Origin: JACRBR01 sp964371355
GTDB taxonomy: Bacteria; Chloroflexota; Dehalococcoidia; DSTF01; JACRBR01
Direction: 5' to 3'
Assembly (NCBI GenBank): GCA_964371355.1
Contig: CAYJMG010000010.1
Coordinates: 55,995 to 119,994, forward strand
Length of the DNA stretch: 64,000 nucleotides
Position numbers and translations under genes: made by a program. Of this stretch, positions 32,059 through 41,290 are shown piece by piece. Position 1 is the stretch's first letter. Each line of letters opens with the position of its first letter. Under the pieces are notes generated by a model. That model had not been told where the DNA came from. It saw nothing but the letters and a program-made list of their open reading frames with translations, and did no database searches.

Positions 32059-32892
32059 TCACGGCGCCCGCTTCGAGCGCGTCACCGTCTCGAGGGCGTT
32101 CCAACTGGCGGCGTCCGCGGGCACCCACTCATTCCACCACAGGTCGTTCCAGATGTCGGCGGGCGAGAGCGAGGCGATGAAGCGCAGCGCCGGGTGCTCG
32201 CCGCGGTAGCGCCAGTGCACTTCATACACGTGGCGCGTGCGGTGGGGGATGGGCGGCTGCTTCTCCCAGAGTTCGAGGAACGGCCGGATGAACGCAGGAT
32301 CGTTCTCCAAGAACCTCGTTACGGCATCCTGCGACCACGGCGTCGGCCGTTCGGCGTCGGCCGAGAATCGCGGGTCGCCCTTCGCAAGGCCGATGAGCAC
32401 GCCAACCATCTCATCGAAGTTCTCGATGCAGCGCGTGAACCGCGGCATGCTTACCAGGGCAAGCAGATGGCGCTCGGCCGGATCCGGGAACTCTACGTCG
32501 GGCTGAACATCGACCAGCGCCGCCATCGCGGAGTTGAAGGCGACAACCAGGGTGGATTGGCTCGTCACACAGGCCGGCCACGGAAGCCGATCGAGCTGCT
32601 CCTGCGCGACGACAGGGTCGAAGAGGTAACGGTGATCGAAGAGCGCGGAGAAGTTGATGGCGTAGCCAGCGCCCGCGCGAATTGGGTTCGCCTGCTCCGG
32701 CGCGAGTCCGAGGGCAAGGAGAATGGCATCCAGCGCCGCAGCGCTGGGACGGCGGGTCCCGTTCTCGTAGGACTTCACCGCGGTGAGGGAAAGACCTGCT
32801 CGCCGTGCGAGCTCGGTCTGCGTGACTCCGAGCCGCACGCGATGCTCGCGGATCAGCGCGCGCCAGTCGAGTGATGGCCGGAAGTCGTTCAT
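32059..32892 (-). CDS. XRE-type regulator with MmyB-like ligand domain
   Basis: A 277-residue protein. Residues about 10-65 form a Cro/C1 helix-turn-helix (LGVTQTELARRAGLSLTAVK, then SYENGTRRPSAAAL). The rest, with FNSAMAAL, DPAERHLLALVSMPRFTRCI and YEVHWRYRGEHPALRFIASL, matches the MmyB-like ligand-binding domain found in many such regulators. ATG 32892 with GAGG upstream was chosen over an earlier in-frame start. It lies on the inner part of the tRNA-Glu island, divergent from the secreted peptidase gene 297 bases away, and is the obvious candidate to control it. Confidence 0.82.
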   Translation of the reverse strand: MNDFRPSLDWRALIREHRVRLGVTQTELARRAGLSLTAVKSYENGTRRPSAAALDAILLALGLAPEQANPIRAGAGYAINFSALFDHRYLFDPVVAQEQLDRLPWPACVTSQSTLVVAFNSAMAALVDVQPDVEFPDPAERHLLALVSMPRFTRCIENFDEMVGVLIGLAKGDPRFSADAERPTPWSQDAVTRFLENDPAFIRPFLELWEKQPPIPHRTRHVYEVHWRYRGEHPALRFIASLSPADIWNDLWWNEWVPADAASWNALETVTRSKRAP

Positions 32893-33189
32893 TGCTTGAC
32901 GCCTCGATGCTTTCGTCCCCAGGTGCACAAATTGTGCCCGGATCGGCGTTGACCGTCGAGCCCGCGGTGTCGCATATCTAGGGCGCTTGTAGATAAATCA
33001 CGTAGAAGGAGCCGTGCCTTGCCGATTGCCACGTCGTTTCTCAGGACAGTCAAGGTTCTGTTCCGCCTTCCACTCACGGCCGCAACGCTCGTGAGCGCAG
33101 CAACGATCAGTCGGCGCCTCCCGATCCGCACCAGGGAAGGCACCGTCGAACGGACGCCGGGTAGGCACTCGAAGGGCTCGGGGCCATCG

Positions 33190-35793
33190 ATGGCTGCTCG
33201 ACGGATCGCAGTGCTCGCCGCTGTGCTCCTGTTTGGCCTATCCCTGGGGCTTCAGGCACAGGACGGAATCGCCGCCACGGTCACGCAGCGGGGCGCCCGA
33301 GCCTTATCTGGAAGCCCTCCCGACGACACGGTCAAGGTGTGCCCGAGCGACGCCCTGAGTTGCTCGATCGAGGAGAGCGGGCCCCACGGGACCGGCGCGG
33401 TCTCCTACGCAGAGGACTGGGATTCGGGTCAGTACACAGGTGCCGACGTGACCGTCGCGGCTCTCGCACCCGAGCCAACCGCAGCGGACGATTCGACTCC
33501 GTACGGGCTTGGATTCTACTATGTGTCTTTCAGCGTACTCGAGGAGACCGAATACAGCATTGAGTTTCAGCTGGAGCACCAGGGGAACTTCGACAACACT
33601 GGCTCGAGTGTGATCCTAATGAGTCTCAACGCGGGCGGCGGTTACCCTTTCAAGTACGCACGGCGGGGTAGCACCGTCATCGGCAGTGAAGGAGCGCCGT
33701 CAGGCGTACTGCCCTCAGGCCAGTATCAGTTCGGCGTCTCGACGAATGTGAGCACGTCCTGGTATGACAGTTGGACAGCTGGGTCCAGCAGTAACCTATC
33801 GGCAACGCTCGTCCTCAGCCCCGAGCAGTGCCCGGCCCCATCCGCCGCGAGGCTGGCGAACGATGTGGGGGCGGTCACAAATGCGCTGTGTAGCGATGAA
33901 GCGGTCATCGACACTACCGATGGTGAGACTGCGATGGACGTACGCACTCCATCGATTCTCGAGCTGAAGTCATTGCCCGGAGGGATCGGCTGCGCGACGA
34001 CCCGGGCCGAGTCGCCTGCTTGCACGTACGAGTGGTTGCGGAGCAGCACCCAGTCGGACGGCAACTACGTGGCCACGTCCGACGGAACGATCCCCGCCGA
34101 TGAGCGACACCGGCTGGACCAGAACGGTTTGGACGACGTTGGGCACTGGTTCGTCCTCGAGGTGACCGACCCGGAAGGCAACACGGCGCTGTCGAACCCG
34201 ATCGGCGTTGGTCCGTCCGAGCGCCCCGAACTGGGGCATCCGAACGAGGCGGAGGAAATCCGGGTCCAAAGACCCCACTTCAACGTCAAGAACGTGACGC
34301 ATGACCGGCATGCGCCGCCAAACGAGGCCGGATCCTACAAGTATGAGTTCCAGGCCTCCTCAGACTCGAAGTTTCCGGAGGAAAGCACTGTCACGTTCTC
34401 CGATTCCGAGCAGGCCGACAACCATGGCGTGAGCTACGCGCAGGCGACCAGCAATCTCGCTAACGGAACGGTCTACTGGCGAGCGCGTGCTGTGATGGGA
34501 GACGCTCCGGGCAGGTGGAGCGATGTCAGGACATTCACTGTGGGCAATACGTGGTCGGATGGCGGAGGCGACTGGCACTCACCACTCGACGCGACCACGC
34601 GGATCGCCGGAACGCACAGGGAGCCGTACTTCCACACGGGCTATATGGGGACGAAGCTTCACGGCGGGCTCGACTTTGCCGCCTGTGACGTTCCGGTCAG
34701 AGCGGCGTTAAGCGGGCGTCTCAGCCGGCGCGCGGCCGGAGGCGCCGCCACCGTTTCCCTTCTGCATCCGAGCGTCGGCCGTCAAACCCAGTACCTCCAC
34801 ATGAAGGACATCGTCCCGCTGACGACGTTGCCACTTGGGACGTTCATCAATCAGGGGACGAGACTGGGCACCGCGAGCGACGTCGGGATCGCGGGTTCCT
34901 GCCACCTGCATTTTGACGTGGCGAACATGACGACGCCTGAGCCCACGGAGTACTTCAATCCGCTCGAAGTCCTTCCTGCGAGTGCCTGGGAGAACACCGG
35001 AGACCCAACCGTGGGTTCCATTCTCCTACGCTCCGTGGAGGACGACACCACGGCGCTCATCGAGAGCGGCGGCGGTAGCAACCCCAGCTCTACAGGCATA
35101 GCTGACGAGGTCTACGTCATCGCCGGCACGAACGATCCGAATCCAACTCAGGCTCCGGGGCGGAACCTGACGCCGGAGCGGGCCGAGTTCTGGATCAATG
35201 GAGTGCTGGCGCATACGGTCGATCTGAACACGTCGCTGACGAACGCGCAGCACGAGCGGGACTACTTCGCCAGACGCAGTGCGCGAGCGCGAGCCGCGGA
35301 CCGCGCGCCAGCGAGCAGCGCAGGAGCCGTCTACTTCTTCTACTACAAATGGAACACCGACGGTCTCGCCGCTGACGCTGGGCCTCAGGAAATAGAGGTT
35401 CGCGCGTTCGACCACGCGGGGAATTCGGGCACGAGGACGATGACAATCGGACCGTCGATCATCGAACCCATCGCCGCGGTTTGTGGCGGAACCGCACAGA
35501 CCATTACGTTGCAGGTCGAGAACCGCAACGCGAACCTCGAGGCATTGGCGGGCACCTTCGCCCGCAATGGGGATCGATACGACATCGAGGTCGCCGGCGA
35601 TGGCGTTGGCGCCCGCCGCCTCGGCGGCGGACGGCTCACCGTGGCAGGCAGCGGAACTGGCAGCATCCGACTGCGAGTTGATGCACTCGGGCCGGGTGTG
35701 GACACCTCCACCGTCACCGTACGGGTCAGATCCGGCATCCTCTCGGACGTGAGTGATTCCGTGACTCTTGATGTGCGGCGGGACTGCCTGTGA
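33190..35793 (+). CDS. Large secreted M23 (LytM) metallopeptidase-domain protein
   Basis: An 867-residue exported protein. Residues 1-30 are a Sec signal peptide (AVLAAVLLFGLSLGLQAQDG). The first 450 residues are extracellular beta-type modules, one fibronectin-III-like (YKYEFQASSDS, then VYWRARAVMGDAPGRWSDVR). The M23 domain near residues 465-600 has the zinc ligands HGGLDFA and CHLHFDV, so it looks catalytically complete. C-terminal beta modules follow, ending in a disulfide-type Cys. It would cut peptide cross-links or other extracellular substrates. ATG 33190 was chosen because it directly precedes the signal peptide; an upstream TTG frame adds only basic residues. It is cargo of the tRNA-Glu island. 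Confidence 0.85.
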   Translation: MAARRIAVLAAVLLFGLSLGLQAQDGIAATVTQRGARALSGSPPDDTVKVCPSDALSCSIEESGPHGTGAVSYAEDWDSGQYTGADVTVAALAPEPTAADDSTPYGLGFYYVSFSVLEETEYSIEFQLEHQGNFDNTGSSVILMSLNAGGGYPFKYARRGSTVIGSEGAPSGVLPSGQYQFGVSTNVSTSWYDSWTAGSSSNLSATLVLSPEQCPAPSAARLANDVGAVTNALCSDEAVIDTTDGETAMDVRTPSILELKSLPGGIGCATTRAESPACTYEWLRSSTQSDGNYVATSDGTIPADERHRLDQNGLDDVGHWFVLEVTDPEGNTALSNPIGVGPSERPELGHPNEAEEIRVQRPHFNVKNVTHDRHAPPNEAGSYKYEFQASSDSKFPEESTVTFSDSEQADNHGVSYAQATSNLANGTVYWRARAVMGDAPGRWSDVRTFTVGNTWSDGGGDWHSPLDATTRIAGTHREPYFHTGYMGTKLHGGLDFAACDVPVRAALSGRLSRRAAGGAATVSLLHPSVGRQTQYLHMKDIVPLTTLPLGTFINQGTRLGTASDVGIAGSCHLHFDVANMTTPEPTEYFNPLEVLPASAWENTGDPTVGSILLRSVEDDTTALIESGGGSNPSSTGIADEVYVIAGTNDPNPTQAPGRNLTPERAEFWINGVLAHTVDLNTSLTNAQHERDYFARRSARARAADRAPASSAGAVYFFYYKWNTDGLAADAGPQEIEVRAFDHAGNSGTRTMTIGPSIIEPIAAVCGGTAQTITLQVENRNANLEALAGTFARNGDRYDIEVAGDGVGARRLGGGRLTVAGSGTGSIRLRVDALGPGVDTSTVTVRVRSGILSDVSDSVTLDVRRDCL

Positions 35794-36030
35794 GGCAGCA
35801 TCGTTCGGCGCCATGAGGGCTTCGGCCGGGCAACAGGCCGCGTGCAGTCCGCCTAGCGCTAGGGCCCCTTGAAACCGACGTTGGACGCCGAGCCCTAGCT
35901 GCTGACAGCGGCGGGTTGTCCGGGGTTGTTACGGTGGCGCTGGCGAGCGAAGAGACGCACCCGCGCGTTGGCTATCGGGATCCACGCGAGGGGGAGCGAG
36001 TCATGGAGTGGGACGAGTCCAAAGGGGAGC

Positions 36031-36107
36031 TGGTAGCGCCAGCGGGATTCGAACCCGCGATCTCCGCCTTGAAAGGGCGGCGTCCTGGGCCTCTAGACGA
36101 TGGCGCC
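36031..36107 (-). tRNA. tRNA-Glu (anticodon TTC)
   Basis: Read on the minus strand from GGCGCCA at 36107 to an encoded CCA at 36031. The acceptor stem pairs over seven positions with one G-T pair. The anticodon arm CCGCC-CTTTCAA-GGCGG gives anticodon TTC, and the T-arm is CGCGG-GTTCGAA-TCCCGC in outline. It lies at one end of an island whose other end carries a copy of its last 22 bases (30816-30837). Confidence 0.93.
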
Positions 36108-36338
36108 CCGACGCGATTCAAAGGCGGCTGCACCGCCCACGCGGCGGCAGTATAGCGAAGGCGCCGCGGGCGTCCGGCATGGCAGGACATCTGCACCGTC
36201 GTGAGACGGGGCCCGGATACAGCGGCTTGGCGCCGGGTGGCGAAGGTTGCGCCTCAGCGTCGCACCGTGTTCCCTAACGCTCGCACCAGCCGTCGCGGCG
36301 GCGGCAGGACCGGATCGAGGACGCGCGGAGGACGGAAC

Positions 36339-37838
36339 ATGGACGGACGGCTGCCGATCATCGTCGGCGTGGGACAGGTGACGCAGCGGCCGGAGACCGA
36401 GCGCCCACGCGAGCCGCTGGCGTTGATGGCGGAGGCAGCCCGCAACGCCGAAAAGGACGCGGGCGGGGGCGACCTGCTGCACGAGATCGACTCGATCCGC
36501 GTCGTGAACATCCTGTCGTGGCCGTCGAAGGACCCGCCCCACGACCTGGCGCAGGCGCTGGCCGTGGCACCACGGGAGCGCATCTATACGGCGGTGGGCG
36601 GCAACACGACGCAGTGGCAGGTCAATGACGCCGCCGATGCCATCCACCGCGGCGACGTGAAGGTGGCACTCATCGCCGGCGCGGAGTGCATGTACTCGGC
36701 GCGGCGGGCGCGGACGAAGGGCATCGACCTCGGGTGGTCACCGCGTGGGAACCCCAACGTCGACGTGGGCGATATCCGGCCCGGTACGAACGAGATCGAG
36801 CACCAGCACGGCGCCAACATCCCGGTGAACGTGTACCCGCTGTTCGAGAACGCCCTCCGCGCCCACTACGGACGCGGCATGGACGAGCACCGGCAGGCCC
36901 TCGGCGAGCTGTTCGCGCCGTTTTCCGCGACCGCCGCGAAGAACCCGTACGCCTGGTTCCGCGACGCCAGGACGGCGCAGCAGATCGCCACACCGACGGC
37001 GGAGAACCGCTACATCGGTTTCCCGTACACGAAGTACCTGAACGCGATCATGGACGTGGACCAGGGCGCGGCGATCCTGATGACCTCCGTCGACGAGGCG
37101 CGGCGGCTGGGGATCCCGGAGGACCGCTGGGTGTACCTGTGGGGCTGCGGCGACGCTACCGACCACTGGTACATCACGGAGCGCGAGAACTACTATACGT
37201 CGCCGGCCATCCGCGCCGTGGGGAAGCGCGCTTTCGCGATGGCGGGCATCACGGCAGGCGATATCGCCTACTTCGACCTGTACTCTTGCTTCCCCTCGGC
37301 GGTGCAGATCGGGCGGGACATGCTGGGTATCCCCCACGACGACCCGCGCCCCCTCACCGTCACCGGCGGGTTGCCGTACTTTGGCGGCGCCGGGAACAAC
37401 TACGTCGGCCACAGCATCGCGGCGATGGTCGAGAAGCTGCGCGCCAACCCGGGCAAGCTCGGAATGGTGACGGCGAACGGCTGGTACGTCACGAAACACT
37501 CGGCGGGGATCTACTCGACGGAGCCGCCGCGAGCGGAGTGGCAGCGCACGGACCCGAAGAAGGACCAGGCCGAGATCGACGCACGGCCGAAGCCCCTCTT
37601 CGTGGACGAGCCTTCGGGAGCGGCGACGGTGGAGACGTATACGGTGCTGTTCAACCGCGACGGGGCGCCCGAGCGAGGCATCGTCATCGGCCGCGACGCG
37701 CAGGACCACCGGTTCATCGCGAACACCCCCGCGGACGGGCGCACGCTGGACGACATGACCTCGCGGGAGATGGTGGGCGCGAAGGGCAGCGTCGCTCGCG
37801 GCGCCGACGGCGAGACGAACGTCTTCACGCCGTCCTAG
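36339..37838 (+). CDS. Thiolase-like (SCP2-thiolase family) protein lacking the nucleophile Cys
   Basis: A 499-residue protein of the thiolase fold. The C-terminal thiolase signatures are recognisable: YFDLYSCFPSAVQIGRDML corresponds to the NEAFA/HDCFT strand and GLPYFGGAGNNYVGHSIAA to the final GG-GHP loop. The N-terminal active-site cysteine expected before ALIAGAE is not there; the segment reads GGNTTQWQVNDAADAI. A further C-terminal domain of about 100 residues follows (ATVETYTVLFNRDGAPERGI), as in many actinobacterial and Chloroflexi thiolase-like proteins. GGAGGACGG precedes ATG 36339. It may bind or release acyl-CoA rather than condense it. The SDR gene follows. Confidence 0.78.
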   Translation: MDGRLPIIVGVGQVTQRPETERPREPLALMAEAARNAEKDAGGGDLLHEIDSIRVVNILSWPSKDPPHDLAQALAVAPRERIYTAVGGNTTQWQVNDAADAIHRGDVKVALIAGAECMYSARRARTKGIDLGWSPRGNPNVDVGDIRPGTNEIEHQHGANIPVNVYPLFENALRAHYGRGMDEHRQALGELFAPFSATAAKNPYAWFRDARTAQQIATPTAENRYIGFPYTKYLNAIMDVDQGAAILMTSVDEARRLGIPEDRWVYLWGCGDATDHWYITERENYYTSPAIRAVGKRAFAMAGITAGDIAYFDLYSCFPSAVQIGRDMLGIPHDDPRPLTVTGGLPYFGGAGNNYVGHSIAAMVEKLRANPGKLGMVTANGWYVTKHSAGIYSTEPPRAEWQRTDPKKDQAEIDARPKPLFVDEPSGAATVETYTVLFNRDGAPERGIVIGRDAQDHRFIANTPADGRTLDDMTSREMVGAKGSVARGADGETNVFTPS

Positions 37839-37844
37839 ACTAAC

Positions 37845-37872
37845 GGCAAAGAGCAAAGGGCAAGCAGCAAGG
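37845..37872. repeat. Four degenerate heptamers (GGCAAAG, AGCAAAG, GGCAAGC, AGCAAGG)
   Basis: A 28-base array of RGCAARN units starting 6 bases after the thiolase-like gene stop and filling most of the gap to the SDR gene. Related GGGCAA-type units recur after the SDR stop at about 38678-38712. Confidence 0.75.
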
Positions 37873-37890
37873 GTCGCGGCGAGGAACTCC

Positions 37891-38670
37891 ATGGGCACGC
37901 TCGACGGGAAGGTCGCCTTCGTTACCGGCGCTACGTCGGGCATCGGCCGCGCGGTGGCCCTCGCTTTCGCCGATGCGGGCGCGCGCGTGCTGGGCGTCGG
38001 GCGCGACGAAGCGGCGCTGGCCTCGCTCGCTGGTGACCTCGGAGGCCGCGGCGCGGCGACCCGCTGCGACGTGACGATCGAGTCCGAGGTAGAGGCTGCG
38101 GTCCGCGCCTGCGTGGAGCGCTTTGGTGGCCTCGACGTCGCATTCAACGCCGCCGGGATGGGCGGGCTGTCGTTCGTGAAGGACGCCGACCTCGGGCTGG
38201 CAGAGCAGATCTGGCGGGCCAACGTGCTGGGCACGCTGGCCTGCATGAAGCACGAGTCGCAGGCGATGATCGAGCGCGGGGGTGGATCGATCATCAACGT
38301 CTCGTCGGCGAGCGGGACGCAGGCGGCGACGGGGCTGGCCGCCTACAGCGGGTCGAAAGCGGCCGTCGACATGATGACGCGCACGGCGGCGGTCGAGCTT
38401 GGCGAGCACGAGATCCGGGTGAACGCGATGGCGCCGGGTACGACGATGACGCGCATGACGGGCTGGACGAAGCTGCCGGGGGTGGAGGAGGCGATCGCGG
38501 CGGCGACACCGCTGGGGCGCCTGGGGCGGAAGAGCGACATGGTCGGGATGGCGCTGCTTCTGGCCAGCGATGCCGGCGCCTTCATCACCGGCCAGGTGCT
38601 CTACGTCGACGGCGGGCTGGCATTGCCGGCGTTTCCGGACCTCCGGAGGCTGCTACCGGGGCTGCAGTAG
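37891..38670 (+). CDS. Short-chain dehydrogenase/reductase
   Basis: A 259-residue classical SDR: TGATSGIGRAVALAFADAGA for the nucleotide loop, NAAGMGG after strand 4, the catalytic Ser in NVSSASG and the YSGSK tetrad pair, and the terminal GQVLYVDGGLAL. Arg after the second strand (GVGRDEAALAS) leaves NAD/NADP preference open. It could act on a beta-hydroxyacyl-CoA or a small alcohol. It follows the thiolase-like gene at a distance of 52 bases, filled mostly by the heptamer array, so a shared transcript is possible. Confidence 0.9.
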   Translation: MGTLDGKVAFVTGATSGIGRAVALAFADAGARVLGVGRDEAALASLAGDLGGRGAATRCDVTIESEVEAAVRACVERFGGLDVAFNAAGMGGLSFVKDADLGLAEQIWRANVLGTLACMKHESQAMIERGGGSIINVSSASGTQAATGLAAYSGSKAAVDMMTRTAAVELGEHEIRVNAMAPGTTMTRMTGWTKLPGVEEAIAAATPLGRLGRKSDMVGMALLLASDAGAFITGQVLYVDGGLALPAFPDLRRLLPGLQ

Positions 38671-38996
38671 GTCAACCCAGGGCAAGAGAGCAAACACACA
38701 GGGCAAACACCGGGCGCAGAAGAGCCCGAGCATCCCGCCCACATCCGTGTGAGAAGGACGGCCCGGGCCCAGTTCCGGAATCGGTCGAGACGGGGGAGCT
38801 TGTCCCGGCCGATCCCGTGTCCCCGACTTTACGTTCGCAGGCGTTAACGAGATCATAAACGGCGATGAACTCTTCTCCCGACACTGTTAGAATTCCGCGA
38901 GATGGCAAGCGGGCCGGCTCCTAAGGCCGTCGAAGGCCGGCGAGCCGCGACACCGCCCGCCCATCCCGATGCGGCATTTCCGATCCGCGTGAATCT
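38671..38996. other. Gene-free gap before the DapA-like gene
   Basis: It begins with degenerate GGGCAA-type repeats (about 38678-38712). It contains a possible -10 element, TAGAAT, at 38888-38893, without a convincing -35, and GC-rich dyads around GGGCCGGC at 38909-38945. I see no gene here. Confidence 0.4.
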
Positions 38997-39971
38997 GTGA
39001 AGCCTTTGCTTAGTAATCTGGACCTCAACGGACTCATCCCGGCCACCGTACTCCCGCTCACGGACGACGCGGAGATCGACGAGCCCGCGCTGCGCTCGTA
39101 CATCCGGTGGCTGCTGGGCTTCGACGGGTTGAAGGCGCTCGCCGCGAATATGGACACGGGCGAGGGGCCGCACCTCTCGCGCGACGAGAAGCGTCGCGTG
39201 CTGGAGATTTATGTCGAGGAGTGCGCCGTCGCAGGCGGTGGGCGCGTCCCCGTGCTCGCGGGCATCGGCGGGCCGTACACAGCGGCGGCGTGCGAGCTGG
39301 CGCGCGACGCCGAGCGTGCGGGGGCGAGCGGCATCGTCGTGTTCCCGATCCCGGCATTCGCGGGCGAGCCGCTGGCGCCGGAGGTGCCGTACGGGTACCA
39401 CCGGGCGATCGCGGAGGCGTGCGGGCTGCCGATGGTGCTGTTCCAGCTGCAGCCCGCGCTGGCGGGCGTGCTGTTCTCGCGCGAGACCCTGCTGCGGCTG
39501 ATCGAGATCCCGACGGTGGTGGCGATCAAGGAGGCGTCGTTCGACGCGGTGAAGTTCGTGGAGACGCGGCGGACGCTGGACGAGGCGCCGCGGCGGATCA
39601 CGTTCCTCACGGGCAACGACAACTTCATCCTGGAGTCGTTCGTGCTGGGGTGCACGGGCGCCCTCATCGGCTTCGGGACGATCGCGATCGCGGAGCAGGT
39701 CGAGATGTTCCGGCTGGTGGCCGAAGGGGACATCGCAGGGGCGCGGGCGATCAGCGAGGCGGTGGTGCAACCACTGGCGGACGCGCTGTTCGCGCCGCCG
39801 GTCCGGAACTATCGGGCCCGGATGAAGGAAGCACTGCGAGAACTGGGCGTGCTCTCGAACACGACGATGCGGCCGCCGCTGCTGGGGCTGGATGAGGGGG
39901 AGCAGGAGACCGTGCGGCGGGCGCTGGCGGGCGTGCGATTGCGGGCAAGCGGGGCCGTCACGACGGCGTAG
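38997..39971 (+). CDS. DapA/NAL-family pyruvate-dependent lyase
   Basis: A 324-residue TIM-barrel aldolase. The Schiff-base lysine is Lys178 in VVAIKEASFD. GLIPATVLPLTDDAEIDEPAL and MDTGEGPHLSRDEKRRVLE are the usual N-terminal landmarks. The Tyr that normally lies in the YN-P motif is replaced (VLFQLQP, Phe149), so it is unlikely to be true dihydrodipicolinate synthase. It probably cleaves or makes a 2-oxo sugar acid. The start GTG 38997 has no strong ribosome site. It heads a set with a Gfo/Idh oxidoreductase, a DUF6807 protein and a cupin, which suggests catabolism of an unusual sugar or acid. Confidence 0.82.
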   Translation: MKPLLSNLDLNGLIPATVLPLTDDAEIDEPALRSYIRWLLGFDGLKALAANMDTGEGPHLSRDEKRRVLEIYVEECAVAGGGRVPVLAGIGGPYTAAACELARDAERAGASGIVVFPIPAFAGEPLAPEVPYGYHRAIAEACGLPMVLFQLQPALAGVLFSRETLLRLIEIPTVVAIKEASFDAVKFVETRRTLDEAPRRITFLTGNDNFILESFVLGCTGALIGFGTIAIAEQVEMFRLVAEGDIAGARAISEAVVQPLADALFAPPVRNYRARMKEALRELGVLSNTTMRPPLLGLDEGEQETVRRALAGVRLRASGAVTTA

Positions 39972-40099
39972 GGTTGCCCGGAGAGAGCACAGCCGGTCTC
40001 CTTCGGCGACTCTTCGAAGGGCGTCCACACGCGGGCCGGGGTGCCTGCGCCCGTTCTCGCTGCTGGCCCGCCGTCCACAAAGCTGGCACTCTTTCCGGC

Positions 40100-41197
40100 A
40101 TGGCAGACAAACTCGGAATTGGCATCATCGGGGCGGGGGGGATCTCGCACTCCCACGCACTGGCGTATCGGTCGAGCATGAACCGCGATTCTGCGCGCGT
40201 GGTGGCGATCGCGGACATCGACGAGAAGACGGCGCGAGAGCGGGCGGACCAGTACGGCATCGAGCATGTGTTCACCGACTGGCGGGAGCTGGTCGCGCAC
40301 CCGGCAGTGGACGCGGTGAGCATCTGCACGCCGCCGTTCCTGCACGTCGAGCAGGCGTGCGCGGCGCTGCGGGCCGGGAAGCACGTGCTGGGCGAGAAGC
40401 CGGTGTCGCCGACGCTGGCGGGGCTGGACGAGATCGCAGCGGCGGAGCGTGAGGGCGGGGCGATCTTCGCCGGGGTGTTCCAGCACCGAGTCGGGCAGGG
40501 GGCGCAGCAGGTGCGCGCGCTCATCGACGACGGACGGTTCGGGCGGCTGGTGTTCGGGCTGTCGGAGACCATCTGGCAGCGCGGCGAGGACTACTACGCG
40601 ATGTGGTGGCGCGGGACGTGGGAGCAGGAGTGCGGCGGCGTCACGATGGGCCACGGCATCCATTCGATCGACACGCTGCTGTGGTTCCTGGGCGAGCCGG
40701 CGTCGCTCATCGCCGACGCGACGACGGTGAAGCTGCCGATCCAGGTCGAGGACACGTCGCTGGCGACGGTGCGGTTCCGGAACGGGTCGATCGGGCAGAT
40801 CGTGGTGACGGTGAACGCGCAGGACAACCGGAGCCGGCTGGAGATCTTCGGGAGCGACCTGCAGGCGGTGTCGGCGGGGGAGCCGTACGGGCCGACGGCA
40901 ACGCCGTTCGTCCTCGGGTCGACGGACGCCACCCGGGCCGACGCAGCGCGCGAGTTCGCGGCGCAGACGGCGCCGGCCGAGACGCGACACCTGCACGTGC
41001 CGCTGGTGCGCGACTTCATCGACGCGATCTGGGACGGGCGGCCGCCGCTGGTTACGGTGGCGGAGTGCCGGCGGTCTATGGAGCTGATAACGGGGCTGTA
41101 CAAATCGGCGATGACGGGGGAGCGGGTGTACTTTCCGATCGCGCCTGAGGACCCGTGGTACTCCGCGATTCCAGCCCCGGGCTCGGCGCTTATGTAG
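40100..41197 (+). CDS. Gfo/Idh/MocA-family oxidoreductase
   Basis: A 365-residue NAD(P)-dependent dehydrogenase. Its Rossmann start is GIGIIGAGGISHSHALAY, the cofactor/active-site motif is VLGEKPVS, and CGGVTMGHGIHSIDTLLWFLG carries the catalytic histidine pair of the family. It oxidises sugars, inositols or their derivatives. ATG 40100 was chosen because it directly precedes the Rossmann strand; the upstream frame is basic and Cys-rich without homology. The DapA-like gene ends 128 bases before it and the two are probably co-regulated. Confidence 0.9.
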   Translation: MADKLGIGIIGAGGISHSHALAYRSSMNRDSARVVAIADIDEKTARERADQYGIEHVFTDWRELVAHPAVDAVSICTPPFLHVEQACAALRAGKHVLGEKPVSPTLAGLDEIAAAEREGGAIFAGVFQHRVGQGAQQVRALIDDGRFGRLVFGLSETIWQRGEDYYAMWWRGTWEQECGGVTMGHGIHSIDTLLWFLGEPASLIADATTVKLPIQVEDTSLATVRFRNGSIGQIVVTVNAQDNRSRLEIFGSDLQAVSAGEPYGPTATPFVLGSTDATRADAAREFAAQTAPAETRHLHVPLVRDFIDAIWDGRPPLVTVAECRRSMELITGLYKSAMTGERVYFPIAPEDPWYSAIPAPGSALM

Positions 41198-41249
41198 AGT
41201 TTCCTCGTCGTTGCCGAAGCCAGCCAGCTTGCGCCCGATCACCTTCTTT

Positions 41250-41275
41250 AGTTACCTTAACTGAAGTAACTGAAG
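41250..41275. promoter_or_regulatory. Candidate operator of the VapBC pair
   Basis: AGTTAC at 41250-41255 and GTAACT at 41266-41271 form a 6-bp inverted repeat. It also includes a perfect 9-base direct repeat, TAACTGAAG, at 41258-41266 and 41267-41275. It lies just upstream of the antitoxin start, where VapB-type autoregulation is expected. Confidence 0.6.
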
Positions 41276-41290
41276 AAAGCGGAACGAGAC

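Noticed and set aside
38880..38996. A riboswitch or strong promoter before the DapA-like gene
   Set aside because: Only a lone TAGAAT and GC-rich dyads are present; no known aptamer core or -35 element could be identified.
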